Notes: generated by a model from the letters alone, not told the origin. Positions 1 through 7,021 are shown, numbered from the stretch's first letter. The stretch: 64,000 nt of DNA from an uncultured Draconibacterium sp. (GCF_963675065.1 NZ_OY775906.1:3450001-3514000), one strand, 5' to 3'. Made by a program: numbers and translations.

Positions 1-380
1 TTTTTTATGCCAACGCACAAAAACTGAAACCCTATGCAGAAGAGCCACGTTTTGGAGTGATCCTTCCGCTGGCTGCGCTGGGGAGATGGAATGAGGTTAT
101 CGATCTTTACAATAAAATACTGGAGATTAGTCCAAATAATACAGTAGCCATGTATCGACTAGGTTTGGTTTACTACGGAAGAAAAGATTACAAAAAGGCT
201 TATCCTCTGTTTAAAAAGGTGGTCGACCTCTATCCATTTGGCTACGACGGATTATTGATGCTGGGCTGGACCTCTTATTTCCTTGGAAACTACAACCAGG
301 CAAAAGTACTGTTCAACAAAGTTAAACTATACAGTCCCAACGATGCTTCGGCAAACGAGGGTTTAATGCTAATCAAGTAA
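1..380 (+). CDS. TPR-repeat protein, C-terminal part (5' end outside window)
   Basis: The reading frame is open from base 3 and continues upstream of the window, so this is the C-terminal fragment of a longer protein. About 125 residues are visible and form roughly three tetratricopeptide repeats, with the helix-pair pattern of Gly/Ala at the small-residue positions and P-N at repeat ends (ISPNNTVA, LYPFGYDG, YSPNDASA). TPR arrays are protein-interaction scaffolds; nothing visible indicates the partner or whether the missing N-terminus carries a signal peptide or enzymatic domain. An in-frame GTG at 57 is not a credible start because the repeat pattern continues upstream of it. A strong hairpin terminator follows the stop. 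Confidence 0.8.
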   Translation, partial: FYANAQKLKPYAEEPRFGVILPLAALGRWNEVIDLYNKILEISPNNTVAMYRLGLVYYGRKDYKKAYPLFKKVVDLYPFGYDGLLMLGWTSYFLGNYNQAKVLFNKVKLYSPNDASANEGLMLIK

Positions 381-422
381 AAGATGTAATCTATTACAGT
401 TAGTTATCTGCCCAATTAGCAT

Positions 423-462
423 AAAAAAGCTGTGTATCTATTCAGAAATACACAGCTTTTTT
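423..462 (+). terminator. Rho-independent terminator after TPR gene
   Basis: A 13-bp stem (425-437 with 448-460, AAAAGCTGTGTAT pairing ATACACAGCTTTT) and a 10-nt loop are followed by a T-run. It lies 43 bases after the TPR stop. The A-rich left flank means it could also work for the minus-strand DUF2202 gene that ends at 551. Confidence 0.8.
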
Positions 463-550
463 AATGATTACTATATTGAATTACAAAATTCTACAGCTCA
501 GAAACCGGTAATAAGGTGAAACCAACAGCTACTTGTTTTAGGTTTGCTGT

Positions 551-1210
551 TTACCTATTTCTGCAATTGGCACCGCCTTTGTTACGCGCGCCACAAACTC
601 TTTGTCTCATTTGGTTTCCGTTGCAACCGGGTTGTTGCTTAATCTCAACAATCTCAAAGTAAGTTTCAGGCGATATAACTTTAGGCGTATACTCTTTATC
701 GCGAAACGATAAGTTTCGGGTAAATGCACGGATATGGTTTTCCGAACCCCACAGCAGGTTTTCGTAAACTGTTGCAATTTGGGCTTCAGGTTTTTCTTCA
801 AGTAACTCCTGCAGATCTTTAATATCCACTTCTTCGATAAAAGCACCAACCTCGAGTGCTGCCACCAACGACTCTGATCCTTTTGCAACCAGAGAATCAT
901 AAATCTCTGCTAATTCTTTATTTCTGAATTTTCCGGGTTCTTCATAAGCCGGATCTTCCAGGTCATAAGATTCCAGCAGAAAACCTATTGCCTCGAAATG
1001 ACGGGATTCGCTGCGGGCGATATTACTGAACGGCCTTAATTGCCATTTCTCGAAAAGTACTGTGTAAACATCGTGTGCAAGCTTTTCTTCCTCTCGCATT
1101 AACTGTAATCCTGCCTTTTCGTTTTCGGTTAAAGGATTTGCAAATGAATAGTTAAGGCCTATAAAAAGCGTAAGCAACATTAGTGCTGAATTAAACTTTA
1201 ATGTCTTCAT
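551..1210 (-). CDS. DUF2202 ferritin-like secreted protein (copy b)
   Basis: A 219-residue protein with a Sec signal peptide (residues 1 to about 24, ending SFA). The mature part is a DUF2202 domain, a predicted ferritin-like helical bundle. Signature acidic/His positions are visible: LMREEEKLAHDVY near residue 40, SESRHFEAIGFLL near residue 70, and a later ENHIRAF. Such E/H pairs are the expected metal ligands of a di-metal four-helix bundle, but no function is established for DUF2202. The C-terminal tail is Arg/Asn/Gly-rich with three Cys residues. It is a paralogue of the gene at 1343-2086, separated from it by a terminator and its own ECF-type promoter (1236-1260), so it is probably an independently boosted member of the sigma-factor regulon. 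Confidence 0.85.
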   Translation of the reverse strand: MKTLKFNSALMLLTLFIGLNYSFANPLTENEKAGLQLMREEEKLAHDVYTVLFEKWQLRPFSNIARSESRHFEAIGFLLESYDLEDPAYEEPGKFRNKELAEIYDSLVAKGSESLVAALEVGAFIEEVDIKDLQELLEEKPEAQIATVYENLLWGSENHIRAFTRNLSFRDKEYTPKVISPETYFEIVEIKQQPGCNGNQMRQRVCGARNKGGANCRNR

Positions 1211-1235
1211 CTTTAAGTATTTTTAGTTACTGTTT

Positions 1236-1262
1236 TGACACCGGGAAGACGAAAAACTTGTG
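1236..1262 (-). promoter_or_regulatory. ECF-type promoter, site A (before DUF2202 copy b)
   Basis: The minus strand reads GCACAAGTTTTT, then ten bases, then GTGTCA. This is the same bipartite motif with the same 10-base spacer as at 3719-3743 and 5222-5246. The -10-like GTGTCA lies about 26 bases before the ATG at 1210, a normal distance for a short leader. Assignment to the sigma factor at 3748-4329 is inferred from motif sharing within the operon. Confidence 0.7.
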
Positions 1263-1295
1263 CAAAAAAAAAGCCCCGGATTAAAATCCGGAGCT
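1263..1295 (-). terminator. Terminator between the two DUF2202 genes
   Basis: On the minus strand an 11-pair stem with one mismatch (AGCTCCGGATT with AATCCGGGGCT) is followed by nine U residues. It ends transcription from the long operon after DUF2202 copy a, and it directly abuts promoter site A. Confidence 0.8.
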
Positions 1296-1342
1296 CTCCC
1301 AATTTCATAAATCTTTTTTATGAAGTTTTCATCGTCCCTGTG

Positions 1343-2086
1343 TCAGAAATTAGGCCCGATTCCGTCGCAAACACCGGTTCCGGGAACAAATGTGCTGCTG
1401 TTGTCGCTATTGTCGTCGTCCGAATTACCACTTAGAATTTCTCCATATTCTTCCTGCGAGATAACTGTTGGTGTATAGCTCTCGCCCATTCCGTTTAAAA
1501 CAGCGGAAAAAGCTCTCAGGTGAAATGTAGATCCACGCAACAGGTTACCATAAACCCGCTTTAGCGTTTCATTTTCTGTTGATTCAATTAATTCCGCCAA
1601 ATCGGCAATATCGTATTCTTCGATAAACGCACCGACTTTCAGTGCCTCTGCCACGCTTCCATTTCCCTGGCCGGTTAGTTGTGCAAAAAGCGATTTAAAT
1701 GTTTCGTTCGTATAATTTCCTACACCTTCTATGTAAGGATCCTCCAGTCCGAAACCATTAATTAAGTACAAAATCGCTGATGTATGTGCTGTTTCGCTTT
1801 TCGAGATATTATTAAATACCGGAAGACCATGAGTTGCATAGAGCGTTACATAAACATCGTGCGCAAACTTCTCCTCTTCGCGCATCAGCAATAGTCCTTC
1901 AATTTCTTCATCGTTTAAGACCACTGAGAAATTACAGCTGTCGCCCAACAAAGCTGTTATTTCTGAACTTTTTACTTCTTCGCTGGCCATAATTTCTTCA
2001 TCTGCCACATCGGTTGCCGACTCTGAACAGGCATTAAAAAGCATTGCCATTACTGCCACTAATCCAAATACTCTGATTGTTTTCAT
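1343..2086 (-). CDS. DUF2202 ferritin-like lipoprotein (copy a)
   Basis: A 247-residue DUF2202 protein with a lipoprotein-type signal (LFNAC, Cys at about residue 20), so likely anchored in the cell envelope. The domain spans roughly residues 60-205 with the family's LLMREEEKFAHDVYVTLY and SETAHTSAILYLI segments, whose Glu/His residues match those of copy b. The C-terminal tail is Asp/Ser/Asn-rich and ends in a single-Cys motif. It is last before the terminator at 1263-1295 and starts 51 bases after the Spy-like gene stops, consistent with one transcript. The two copies differ in targeting: copy a has a lipobox, copy b a cleavable signal. A ferritin-like fold is the family expectation; the substrate or bound metal is unknown. 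Confidence 0.85.
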   Translation of the reverse strand: MKTIRVFGLVAVMAMLFNACSESATDVADEEIMASEEVKSSEITALLGDSCNFSVVLNDEEIEGLLLMREEEKFAHDVYVTLYATHGLPVFNNISKSETAHTSAILYLINGFGLEDPYIEGVGNYTNETFKSLFAQLTGQGNGSVAEALKVGAFIEEYDIADLAELIESTENETLKRVYGNLLRGSTFHLRAFSAVLNGMGESYTPTVISQEEYGEILSGNSDDDNSDNSSTFVPGTGVCDGIGPNF

Positions 2087-2137
2087 CTTTCAAAATTTTT
2101 AAAGTTTATTAATCATCATCCATTCGGCAGAATGACT

Positions 2138-2704
2138 TTAGTTATTCAATCTGATACAATTCCCACGTCGTCCCTGGTTCCCGTTCTTATTGCCTCGGCC
2201 CTGACCCTGACCTCGGGCATAAACCCGATTTCCACATCCGTTACCTTGTCCACGAAAGCCTGCATTACCGTTCCCACGCCCCTGACGGTTCAAGTTGGCA
2301 TTCCCACGACCTTGTCTGAAACCTTGATTTCGTCCGTAACCCACAGAAGCCTGAAGCTGATCATATTGAGCTTGCTGCTCTTTAGTTAAAAGCGATTTCA
2401 CCTCATTACGATGTGCCTCCACATTTTTTAGCATTTCGGTTCTGATTTCGCTTTTCTCAACAGCGTTTACTGTTGAACGGCGATCTATGCGTAGCTCAGC
2501 CATCTTTTTCTGATGATCGACTTCGAGCTCCTTAATACTTTCTTTTTGGTCTTCGCTCAGGTCGGAAATCTGAACCAGACAAGGAAGATTCTGATTGTTT
2601 TGTACTGCATTTGCTCGTCTTCCGCGTTGTGCAAAAACGCTTGTTGTTGTTAACACCAGGGCAAAGAACACCCAGGCAACGTTAATTAACTTGCTAGTTT
2701 TCAT
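2138..2704 (-). CDS. Spy/CpxP-like periplasmic protein with Arg/Gly/Asn-rich tail
   Basis: 188 residues with a Sec signal peptide (cleavage after about residue 25, SVFAQ). The central helical part (about 45-120) resembles the Spy/CpxP and DUF4890-type periplasmic chaperone/stress proteins: ISDLSEDQKESIKELEV followed later by LLTKEQQAQYDQLQ, the LTxEQ pattern typical of this superfamily. The last 70 residues are low-complexity, built from RGQGN/GRGNGN units, strongly basic and probably disordered. It is the fifth gene of the ECF-sigma operon, 24 bases after the CnrX-like gene. Role in envelope or metal stress is inferred from family and context. Confidence 0.75.
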   Translation of the reverse strand: MKTSKLINVAWVFFALVLTTTSVFAQRGRRANAVQNNQNLPCLVQISDLSEDQKESIKELEVDHQKKMAELRIDRRSTVNAVEKSEIRTEMLKNVEAHRNEVKSLLTKEQQAQYDQLQASVGYGRNQGFRQGRGNANLNRQGRGNGNAGFRGQGNGCGNRVYARGQGQGRGNKNGNQGRRGNCIRLNN

Positions 2705-2728
2705 TTTATTAAAATTTTAAATTGTTAT

Positions 2729-3262
2729 TTACTCTCTGTTTTGTCGCCCGTAGCGTCGACCGCCACGTTGAGGCAACGAAATGTCTTCTTTAGATTTTGT
2801 CATCGATAGAAAAACCTCTTTTAGTTTTTCCTGTTGATTCTCGTCACAAACAGCTTTCATACCGAGATAATAATCTACAGTTAAATCCTTTAAGGTTTTG
2901 TGCTTTTCTCCTATTTCGCTTGAAATCGAATGAAGTTTTGTGGTGTCGGCCTCGGCTTTTCCCATTTCCTCCACCATTTCAATTCGAAGTAAAGCAAGCT
3001 GCTCTGATATCCGGCGTGCACTCCGGTTATAGTTTCTATTCAGCTCCCTAAACGACTCTACCTGATCGGGTTGCAAGTCCAACTGCTCGCGAAAAAAACG
3101 CGTCCGTTGTTCCGAAGGCATATGAACCTGATGCTGTTGTTTTTCTGCAGCTTTTTTATCCTGTTGTTTGTGGTACCAAAACGAAATTCCCATCGACAGG
3201 TTTGTGGCTGCCAGAATTACAACTACCCAAATTAATATGCGATATGTATTTTTTGTTGTCAT
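2729..3262 (-). CDS. CnrX/Spy-like membrane-anchored periplasmic sensor
   Basis: A 177-residue protein with one N-terminal transmembrane segment (about 9-28) and a helical periplasmic domain. The His/Gln-rich stretch after the anchor (HQVHM) and the helical hairpin containing LDLQPDQVESFRELN and DENQQEKLKEVF fit the Spy/CnrX 'periplasmic heavy metal sensor' superfamily. In Cupriavidus, CnrX is the metal-binding sensor that modulates an anti-sigma factor and so releases an ECF sigma factor. Here the gene starts 3 bases after the anti-sigma stop, the expected arrangement for such a trio. Metal ligands cannot be assigned from sequence alone. Spy-type chaperone function is the alternative. Confidence 0.7.
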   Translation of the reverse strand: MTTKNTYRILIWVVVILAATNLSMGISFWYHKQQDKKAAEKQQHQVHMPSEQRTRFFREQLDLQPDQVESFRELNRNYNRSARRISEQLALLRIEMVEEMGKAEADTTKLHSISSEIGEKHKTLKDLTVDYYLGMKAVCDENQQEKLKEVFLSMTKSKEDISLPQRGGRRYGRQNRE

Positions 3263-3265
3263 TTG

Positions 3266-3700
3266 TTATTCCATTAAAAATGATTCGATTGGCTCGTTTT
3301 CCAGTTCGTTCCAGTAAGGCACCATTTCCTGTTCGCTTAAACTGTTATCGGCAAAATCTGTTCTAGGTGCCTGCCCCAGTTTAAATCCACCGTAAATACC
3401 CAATAACAAGATTATTGAAAATGCCACCGGCTGCAGAACACGAATCAAAACCGGACGTACAGAAGGTTGTTTCTCATCCTGTTTTTCAAGTCGTGCTTTT
3501 ACCCGGGTATAAAAGAATGGATTTTCATCTGTTACTTTATCGCTATCCAAAATACTGAGTGTATTTCTCATTTCCGCTGCAAAAAGAGCACACTCCGAAC
3601 ATTCATTCAGGTGTTGCTGCACCTGTTTCATTTCTGAAACCGGCAGTTCCTTTTCCAGGAAAAAAATCAACTTATTATGCACGGTATTACACTTCATCAT
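3266..3700 (-). CDS. Zinc-finger (HC2-type) transmembrane anti-sigma factor
   Basis: 144 residues. The cytoplasmic N-terminus carries the HC2 zinc-binding anti-sigma motif QHLNECSECALF (H-x3-C-x2-C, near residues 27-37). A single transmembrane helix follows at about 90-110 and then a short periplasmic tail. Such proteins sequester their cognate ECF sigma factor at the membrane. The cognate sigma gene lies 47 bases upstream and an ECF-type promoter site (3719-3743) sits in that gap, so the inhibitor and downstream genes can be raised independently of the sigma factor. This gives a built-in negative feedback loop. Confidence 0.85.
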   Translation of the reverse strand: MMKCNTVHNKLIFFLEKELPVSEMKQVQQHLNECSECALFAAEMRNTLSILDSDKVTDENPFFYTRVKARLEKQDEKQPSVRPVLIRVLQPVAFSIILLLGIYGGFKLGQAPRTDFADNSLSEQEMVPYWNELENEPIESFLME

Positions 3701-3718
3701 TTTTTACAGTTATTAGTA

Positions 3719-3745
3719 TGACACGTTCATTTTTAAAAACTTGCG
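3719..3745 (-). promoter_or_regulatory. ECF-type promoter, site B (before anti-sigma gene)
   Basis: The minus strand reads GCGCAAGTTTTT, ten bases, then GTGTCATAC. It occupies the gap between the sigma-factor stop and the anti-sigma start (3700). Motif and spacer are identical to sites A and C. Confidence 0.7.
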
Positions 3746-3747
3746 CT

Positions 3748-4329
3748 TTACATGCACTTTTTTTTGTAGCACTTGTATAACTTTTTCTGCAGCCCTTTTT
3801 TTGCCCTAAACAAAAGCGACTCAACCGACGAAACCGAGAGATCCATAACCTCTGCAATTTCCTGGTACGACAATTCTTCGTATTTGCTTAAGGTAAAAGC
3901 CACTTTCTGATTCTGCGGCAAACTGTTAATTGCCTCTTTTAAAATAATTGCCCGTTGTTTGTTCTCCAGGTCGTATTCCGGCTCGTCAGTATTTGATGTA
4001 CTCACCTGCATTACTTCCTTGTTTTTTGCCGCCACCTCATCCTCGAACGAATGAAACCATTTGCGTTTTTTGTTATCGCGAATGTGGTTTAGCGAACGAT
4101 TAACCGCAATTCGGTACAACCAGGTCGAGAGTTTTGCATCGGCCCTGAACTTTTCAATGTTCCGATAAACCTCAATAAAAACATCCTGCGCAATATCTTC
4201 CGCATCTTCGCGGTTCTGCACCAAACCATAGCAGGTATTCACCACCAGTTTCTGATGCGTGTCGACCAGCCTTTTAAAAGCCGCTTCGCTTCCCTGTTTT
4301 AGTTGTTCTATAATTTCGGTGTCAGACAT
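3748..4329 (-). CDS. ECF-subfamily RNA polymerase sigma factor
   Basis: 193 residues with sigma-70 region 2 at about 20-85 (REDAEDIAQDVFIEVYRNI, then STWLYRIAVNRSLNHIR) and region 4 at about 130-180 (NSLPQNQKVAFTLSKYEELSYQEIAEVM, a helix-turn-helix). No region 3 or 1.1 is present, so it is an ECF sigma factor. It is followed by a zinc-finger anti-sigma factor and preceded at 39 bases by the DUF4405 gene, whose promoter (site C) carries the putative recognition motif. Autoregulation is therefore likely. The regulon inferred from motif copies includes this operon and the RND efflux operon at 7095-12664. Confidence 0.92.
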   Translation of the reverse strand: MSDTEIIEQLKQGSEAAFKRLVDTHQKLVVNTCYGLVQNREDAEDIAQDVFIEVYRNIEKFRADAKLSTWLYRIAVNRSLNHIRDNKKRKWFHSFEDEVAAKNKEVMQVSTSNTDEPEYDLENKQRAIILKEAINSLPQNQKVAFTLSKYEELSYQEIAEVMDLSVSSVESLLFRAKKGLQKKLYKCYKKKCM

Positions 4330-4368
4330 TCTGTTTAGAAAAATACCACTTTTTAAAAGTACTGGTAA

Positions 4369-5184
4369 TTATTCAGAAAGGATTTTGTAAACATCGCGCG
4401 GTGGAAGGTTATTATTCTCCCCTATTGTGCGCAAAGTTTCGGTCGGTTTCGCCTCAATGTTGTTCTTTTCCAGAATTTGCATCAACTCATCGGTACTCTT
4501 ATTCAGTTCTTTCGAGAAATCCTCGATGGTTTTTCGTCCAACACCCATTCCCTGGCCTTCATTTGCCGGCTTCTTTACGATGATCTCATAAATCTCAAGT
4601 GGAGTTGAATTATTTGCCCCGGCAATTTGTTGCAAACTTTGGGTATGAATATCGTTGTAAACGATTTTATGACTGTCAAGTTTTCGGGTTACTTCTTCAA
4701 CCGTCTCCATATCCAACTGGTGAGCCAGTTCGGTTAGTGTTAATAACTCGGCATGAGGAACGGGTGCCCGCTCTTCGGTTTTCTCCCACGAGTTGGTAGC
4801 CGATTCGCCTAAATCCATAACAGTTCGAAAAGGCGGAATGGAAAAAACAGTACCGAAAAAGAATACCAGCACCACTACAATAGAAAAAATGAGTTCCTTT
4901 TTCTTGTTGAAGCCTTTTGTGCTTTTCGCTTTTAGATAGGAGACAAAAGATTTCCAGTTCACCGAAAACAGGTGAAAGATGGAAAGCACAATAAACGCCA
5001 GCGAAAACAGGGTATGTATGGCCTGCCAGCCTTCTTTTGATAAACCTGCCAGCTCCCAGTTTACCCAATGAGCGTAACGTCCCGGAGGAGCTACATACAA
5101 AATTACTCCCGAAACCAGAATCACTAAAATTCCCCAGGTTAAACCAAAACTGATAAAGGCACGCCAGCTAAACTTTGTTTTCAT
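4369..5184 (-). CDS. DUF4405 membrane protein with duplicated C-terminal repeat
   Basis: 271 residues from the ATG at 5184. A longer in-frame start at 5286 is rejected because promoter site C (5222-5246) would lie inside it. There are three predicted transmembrane helices (about 10-30, 50-73, 98-116). The second contains spaced His residues (IHTLFSLAFIVLSIFHLF) as in membrane cytochrome b-like DUF4405 proteins. The tail after helix 3, predicted periplasmic by the positive-inside rule, contains two copies of an approximately 55-residue helical unit (one ending SLQQIAGANNSTPLEIYEII, the other TLRTIGENNNLPPRDVYKIL). First gene of the ECF operon. Heme binding or sensing is plausible but not demonstrated. 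Confidence 0.75.
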   Translation of the reverse strand: MKTKFSWRAFISFGLTWGILVILVSGVILYVAPPGRYAHWVNWELAGLSKEGWQAIHTLFSLAFIVLSIFHLFSVNWKSFVSYLKAKSTKGFNKKKELIFSIVVVLVFFFGTVFSIPPFRTVMDLGESATNSWEKTEERAPVPHAELLTLTELAHQLDMETVEEVTRKLDSHKIVYNDIHTQSLQQIAGANNSTPLEIYEIIVKKPANEGQGMGVGRKTIEDFSKELNKSTDELMQILEKNNIEAKPTETLRTIGENNNLPPRDVYKILSE

Positions 5185-5221
5185 TTCTTTCAAATTTATG
5201 TTTTTGTAGAATTTTAAAGTA

Positions 5222-5248
5222 TGACACCGAAGCTTTGAAAAACTTGCG
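5222..5248 (-). promoter_or_regulatory. ECF-type promoter, site C (before DUF4405-sigma operon)
   Basis: The minus strand reads GCGCAAGTTTTT, ten bases, then GTGTCATAC. It lies 38 bases before the ATG at 5184 and matches sites A and B exactly in CAAGTTTTT-N10-GTGTCA. It would drive DUF4405 and, through a 39-base gap, the sigma factor itself. Confidence 0.7.
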
Positions 5249-5341
5249 CGGGTATTTTTAAAAATTGTAATGCGAATTTTATTCACACTATTAAAATATA
5301 ATGAGAAAAAGGTATTGCAGCCATGTTGTTGCCAATTAAAT

Positions 5342-5481
5342 TATACCCGAATGGGTACAATCCTTTCCTAATACCACATTTCTATACCCGATCGGGTATA
5401 GCCCATGATGTTTGCAACATTTTTATACCCGAACGGGTATATTTGAGACTTTTTCACTATATTTATACCCGACCAGGTATA
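5342..5481 (+). promoter_or_regulatory. Four-operator array controlling hipBST
   Basis: There are four 18-bp palindromes of consensus TATACCCGNNCGGGTATA at 5342-5359, 5383-5400 (perfect), 5424-5441 (perfect arms) and 5464-5481. Centre-to-centre spacing is 41, 41 and 40 bp, close to four helical turns, so bound dimers would sit on one DNA face. A TATATTTG -7 element (5438-5445) overlaps the third operator, and the fourth ends 8 bases before the hipB ATG. HipB-type antitoxins are known to autorepress through palindromes of this kind. Confidence 0.8.
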
Positions 5482-5489
5482 ATATTACT

Positions 5490-5702
5490 ATGAAAAAATT
5501 AAGTCAATTTGTAAAAGAAAGGCGAAAAAGCCTTGGATTAACGCAACAAGACCTTTCGTTTAAAGCTGGAGTTGGGTTACGATTTGTTCGCGATCTGGAA
5601 CAAGGAAAAGAATCATTAATGATTGACAAGGTCAACCAGGTATTATCATTATTCGGGCATGAAATGGGCCCGATACCAACAGAAAGAGATGAAAATAGCT
5701 AA
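5490..5702 (+). CDS. hipB: HipB-like XRE-family antitoxin/repressor
   Basis: A 70-residue protein consisting of one Cro/CI-type helix-turn-helix (about residues 3-60: FVKERRKSLGLTQQDLSFKA, then VGLRFVRDLEQGK). The length equals a minimal HipB without a long C-terminal tail. The start at 5490 was chosen because upstream in-frame codons run through the fourth operator. Its gene overlaps the next (HipS-like) by 14 bases and is preceded by four matching palindromes, so it is very likely the autorepressor that binds them. In three-gene HipBST systems HipB is the DNA-binding component while HipS provides much of the neutralisation. Confidence 0.85.
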   Translation: MKKLSQFVKERRKSLGLTQQDLSFKAGVGLRFVRDLEQGKESLMIDKVNQVLSLFGHEMGPIPTERDENS

Positions 5703-6018
5703 AGTTTACATGCATGACAAATGGGCGGGATTATTGACGGAAGATGAGGATGGCTATCATTTCCAATATGAAGAATCATACCTGCAACAACCAGATTCAG
5801 AACCAATAAGTCTAACGCTTCCACTTACCGACAATCAATATGATAGTAAAGTTCTATTCCCGTTTTTTGATGGATTAATTCCAGAGGGATGGTTGTTAGA
5901 CATTGTACAAAGAAACTGGAAATTAGATCCAAGAGACAGAATGAGTATACTATTAAAAACTTGCCATGATTGCGTAGGAGCAGTAACAATTCAACCACTA
6001 GAAGAAAATGCAAAATAA
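5689..6018 (+). CDS. hipS: HipS-like protein (stand-alone HipA N-terminal domain)
   Basis: 109 residues from the ATG at 5689, which overlaps hipB by 14 bases. The sequence matches the HipA N-terminal subdomain 1 only: KVYMHDKWAGLLTEDEDGYHF at the start and SLTLPLTDNQYDSKVLFPFFDGLIPEGWLLD in the middle. That F-FDGLIPEG segment is the hallmark of this domain. In ordinary HipA it is fused to the kinase. Here a stop and an 11-base overlap separate it from the kinase gene, as in the HipBST systems where HipS acts as the antitoxin. It is not a frameshifted hipA: both reading frames have plausible starts and complete domains. Confidence 0.85.
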   Translation: MKIAKVYMHDKWAGLLTEDEDGYHFQYEESYLQQPDSEPISLTLPLTDNQYDSKVLFPFFDGLIPEGWLLDIVQRNWKLDPRDRMSILLKTCHDCVGAVTIQPLEENAK

Positions 6019-6967
6019 ATGTCTTTATTGTTATAAGAAAATTGATTCTGATGAGTTGACTACTGAAGCTGGTTCAAAAGGATATCATGAGAAATGCAGT
6101 AAAAAATTCTTTGGAAAAATTATACCACCAGAATTGAATTTTACAGAAGATCAAATTATAGAGCTAGCTGAACAAGTAATCAAAAGTCAAAAAACAGTTA
6201 CAGGAGTTCAGCCAAAACTATCTCTTGGTCTTTCAGAAAACTCATCAGACCCTGAAAAATTCACAATTGTTGGCCTTTGGGGCGAATACATATTAAAACC
6301 TCAAACCAAAATCTATCCAAGCTTACCAGAAATTGAAGATTTGACAATGCACTTAGCCGAGCTGAGCAAGTTAAAATCAGTCGAACATTCACTTATTCGA
6401 TTGAAATCCGGAGAATTAGCTTACATAACAAAACGAATTGACAGAAAAAAAGGAGGTAAACTCCATATGGAAGATATGTGTCAAATAACTGAACGATTGA
6501 CAGAACACAAGTACAAAGGATCGTATGAACAAATAGCCAGGGCGATAAAAAAACATAGCGCTAATCCAGGTTTGAATGTAACCGACTTTTTTGAATTAGT
6601 ACTGTTTAGTTTTTTGACTGGAAATAATGATATGCACCTTAAAAACTTCTCTTTATTGAAAGAAAATTCCGAATATGATTTATGTCCTGCCTATGATCTG
6701 GTCGCCTCTGAACTAGTAGTTGAAGGAGATGATGAAGATCTTGCTTTAAACTTAAATGGCAAGAAGAAGAAAATTATAAAGAACGATTTTGAGATGGCTA
6801 TGGAAGGTGCTGGTTTGAATCAAAAGGTGATAGAAAACATCTTTAAAAAGTATAAAAAGATGATCCCAAAATGGCACAAATTCATTGAAGGAAGTTTCTT
6901 AAGTGAATCATTGAAAGAAGAATACAAATCCCTGCTTTATAGCAAATCCGCACAAATAGAACTCTAA
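6008..6967 (+). CDS. hipT: HipT-like Ser/Thr kinase toxin
   Basis: 319 residues. The N-terminus carries a small zinc-ribbon-like module (C5-x2-C8, H27-x2-C30). The kinase core follows: a Gly-rich loop TVTGVQPKLSL (about 63-73), the catalytic segment GNNDMHLKN (205-213, putative catalytic Asp208) and the metal-binding CPAYD (Asp230). These are the HipA-family active-site motifs and all key residues are present, so an active kinase is expected. Characterised HipA/HipT kinases phosphorylate tRNA synthetases; the target here is unknown. In E. coli HipT the loop contains a SIS motif with regulatory serines, whereas here the equivalent residues are TVT. It overlaps hipS by 11 bases. Confidence 0.85.
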   Translation: MQNKCLYCYKKIDSDELTTEAGSKGYHEKCSKKFFGKIIPPELNFTEDQIIELAEQVIKSQKTVTGVQPKLSLGLSENSSDPEKFTIVGLWGEYILKPQTKIYPSLPEIEDLTMHLAELSKLKSVEHSLIRLKSGELAYITKRIDRKKGGKLHMEDMCQITERLTEHKYKGSYEQIARAIKKHSANPGLNVTDFFELVLFSFLTGNNDMHLKNFSLLKENSEYDLCPAYDLVASELVVEGDDEDLALNLNGKKKKIIKNDFEMAMEGAGLNQKVIENIFKKYKKMIPKWHKFIEGSFLSESLKEEYKSLLYSKSAQIEL

Positions 6968-7021
6968 AAATCCGCCACAACATTTTGTACAAGTAACCAT
7001 TAAACCTTCTAAAAAAGAGTA

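Noticed and set aside
607..900. 97-codon minus-strand frame inside DUF2202 copy b
   Set aside because: Overlaps a real gene with strong family support and has no signal or domain of its own.
5185..5286. N-terminal extension of the DUF4405 protein starting at 5286
   Set aside because: The ECF promoter site C would lie within the coding region and the extra residues are basic and non-hydrophobic, unlike the family start.
5287..5489. The four TATACCCG...CGGGTATA units considered as a CRISPR-like or satellite repeat
   Set aside because: Only four units, each itself a palindrome, with dissimilar 22-23 base spacers and a promoter element among them; the operator reading fits better and no cas genes are present.
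5689..6967. hipS and hipT as a frameshifted hipA pseudogene
   Set aside because: Both genes have plausible starts, complete domains, intact active-site motifs and short overlaps typical of real gene pairs, as in HipBST systems.
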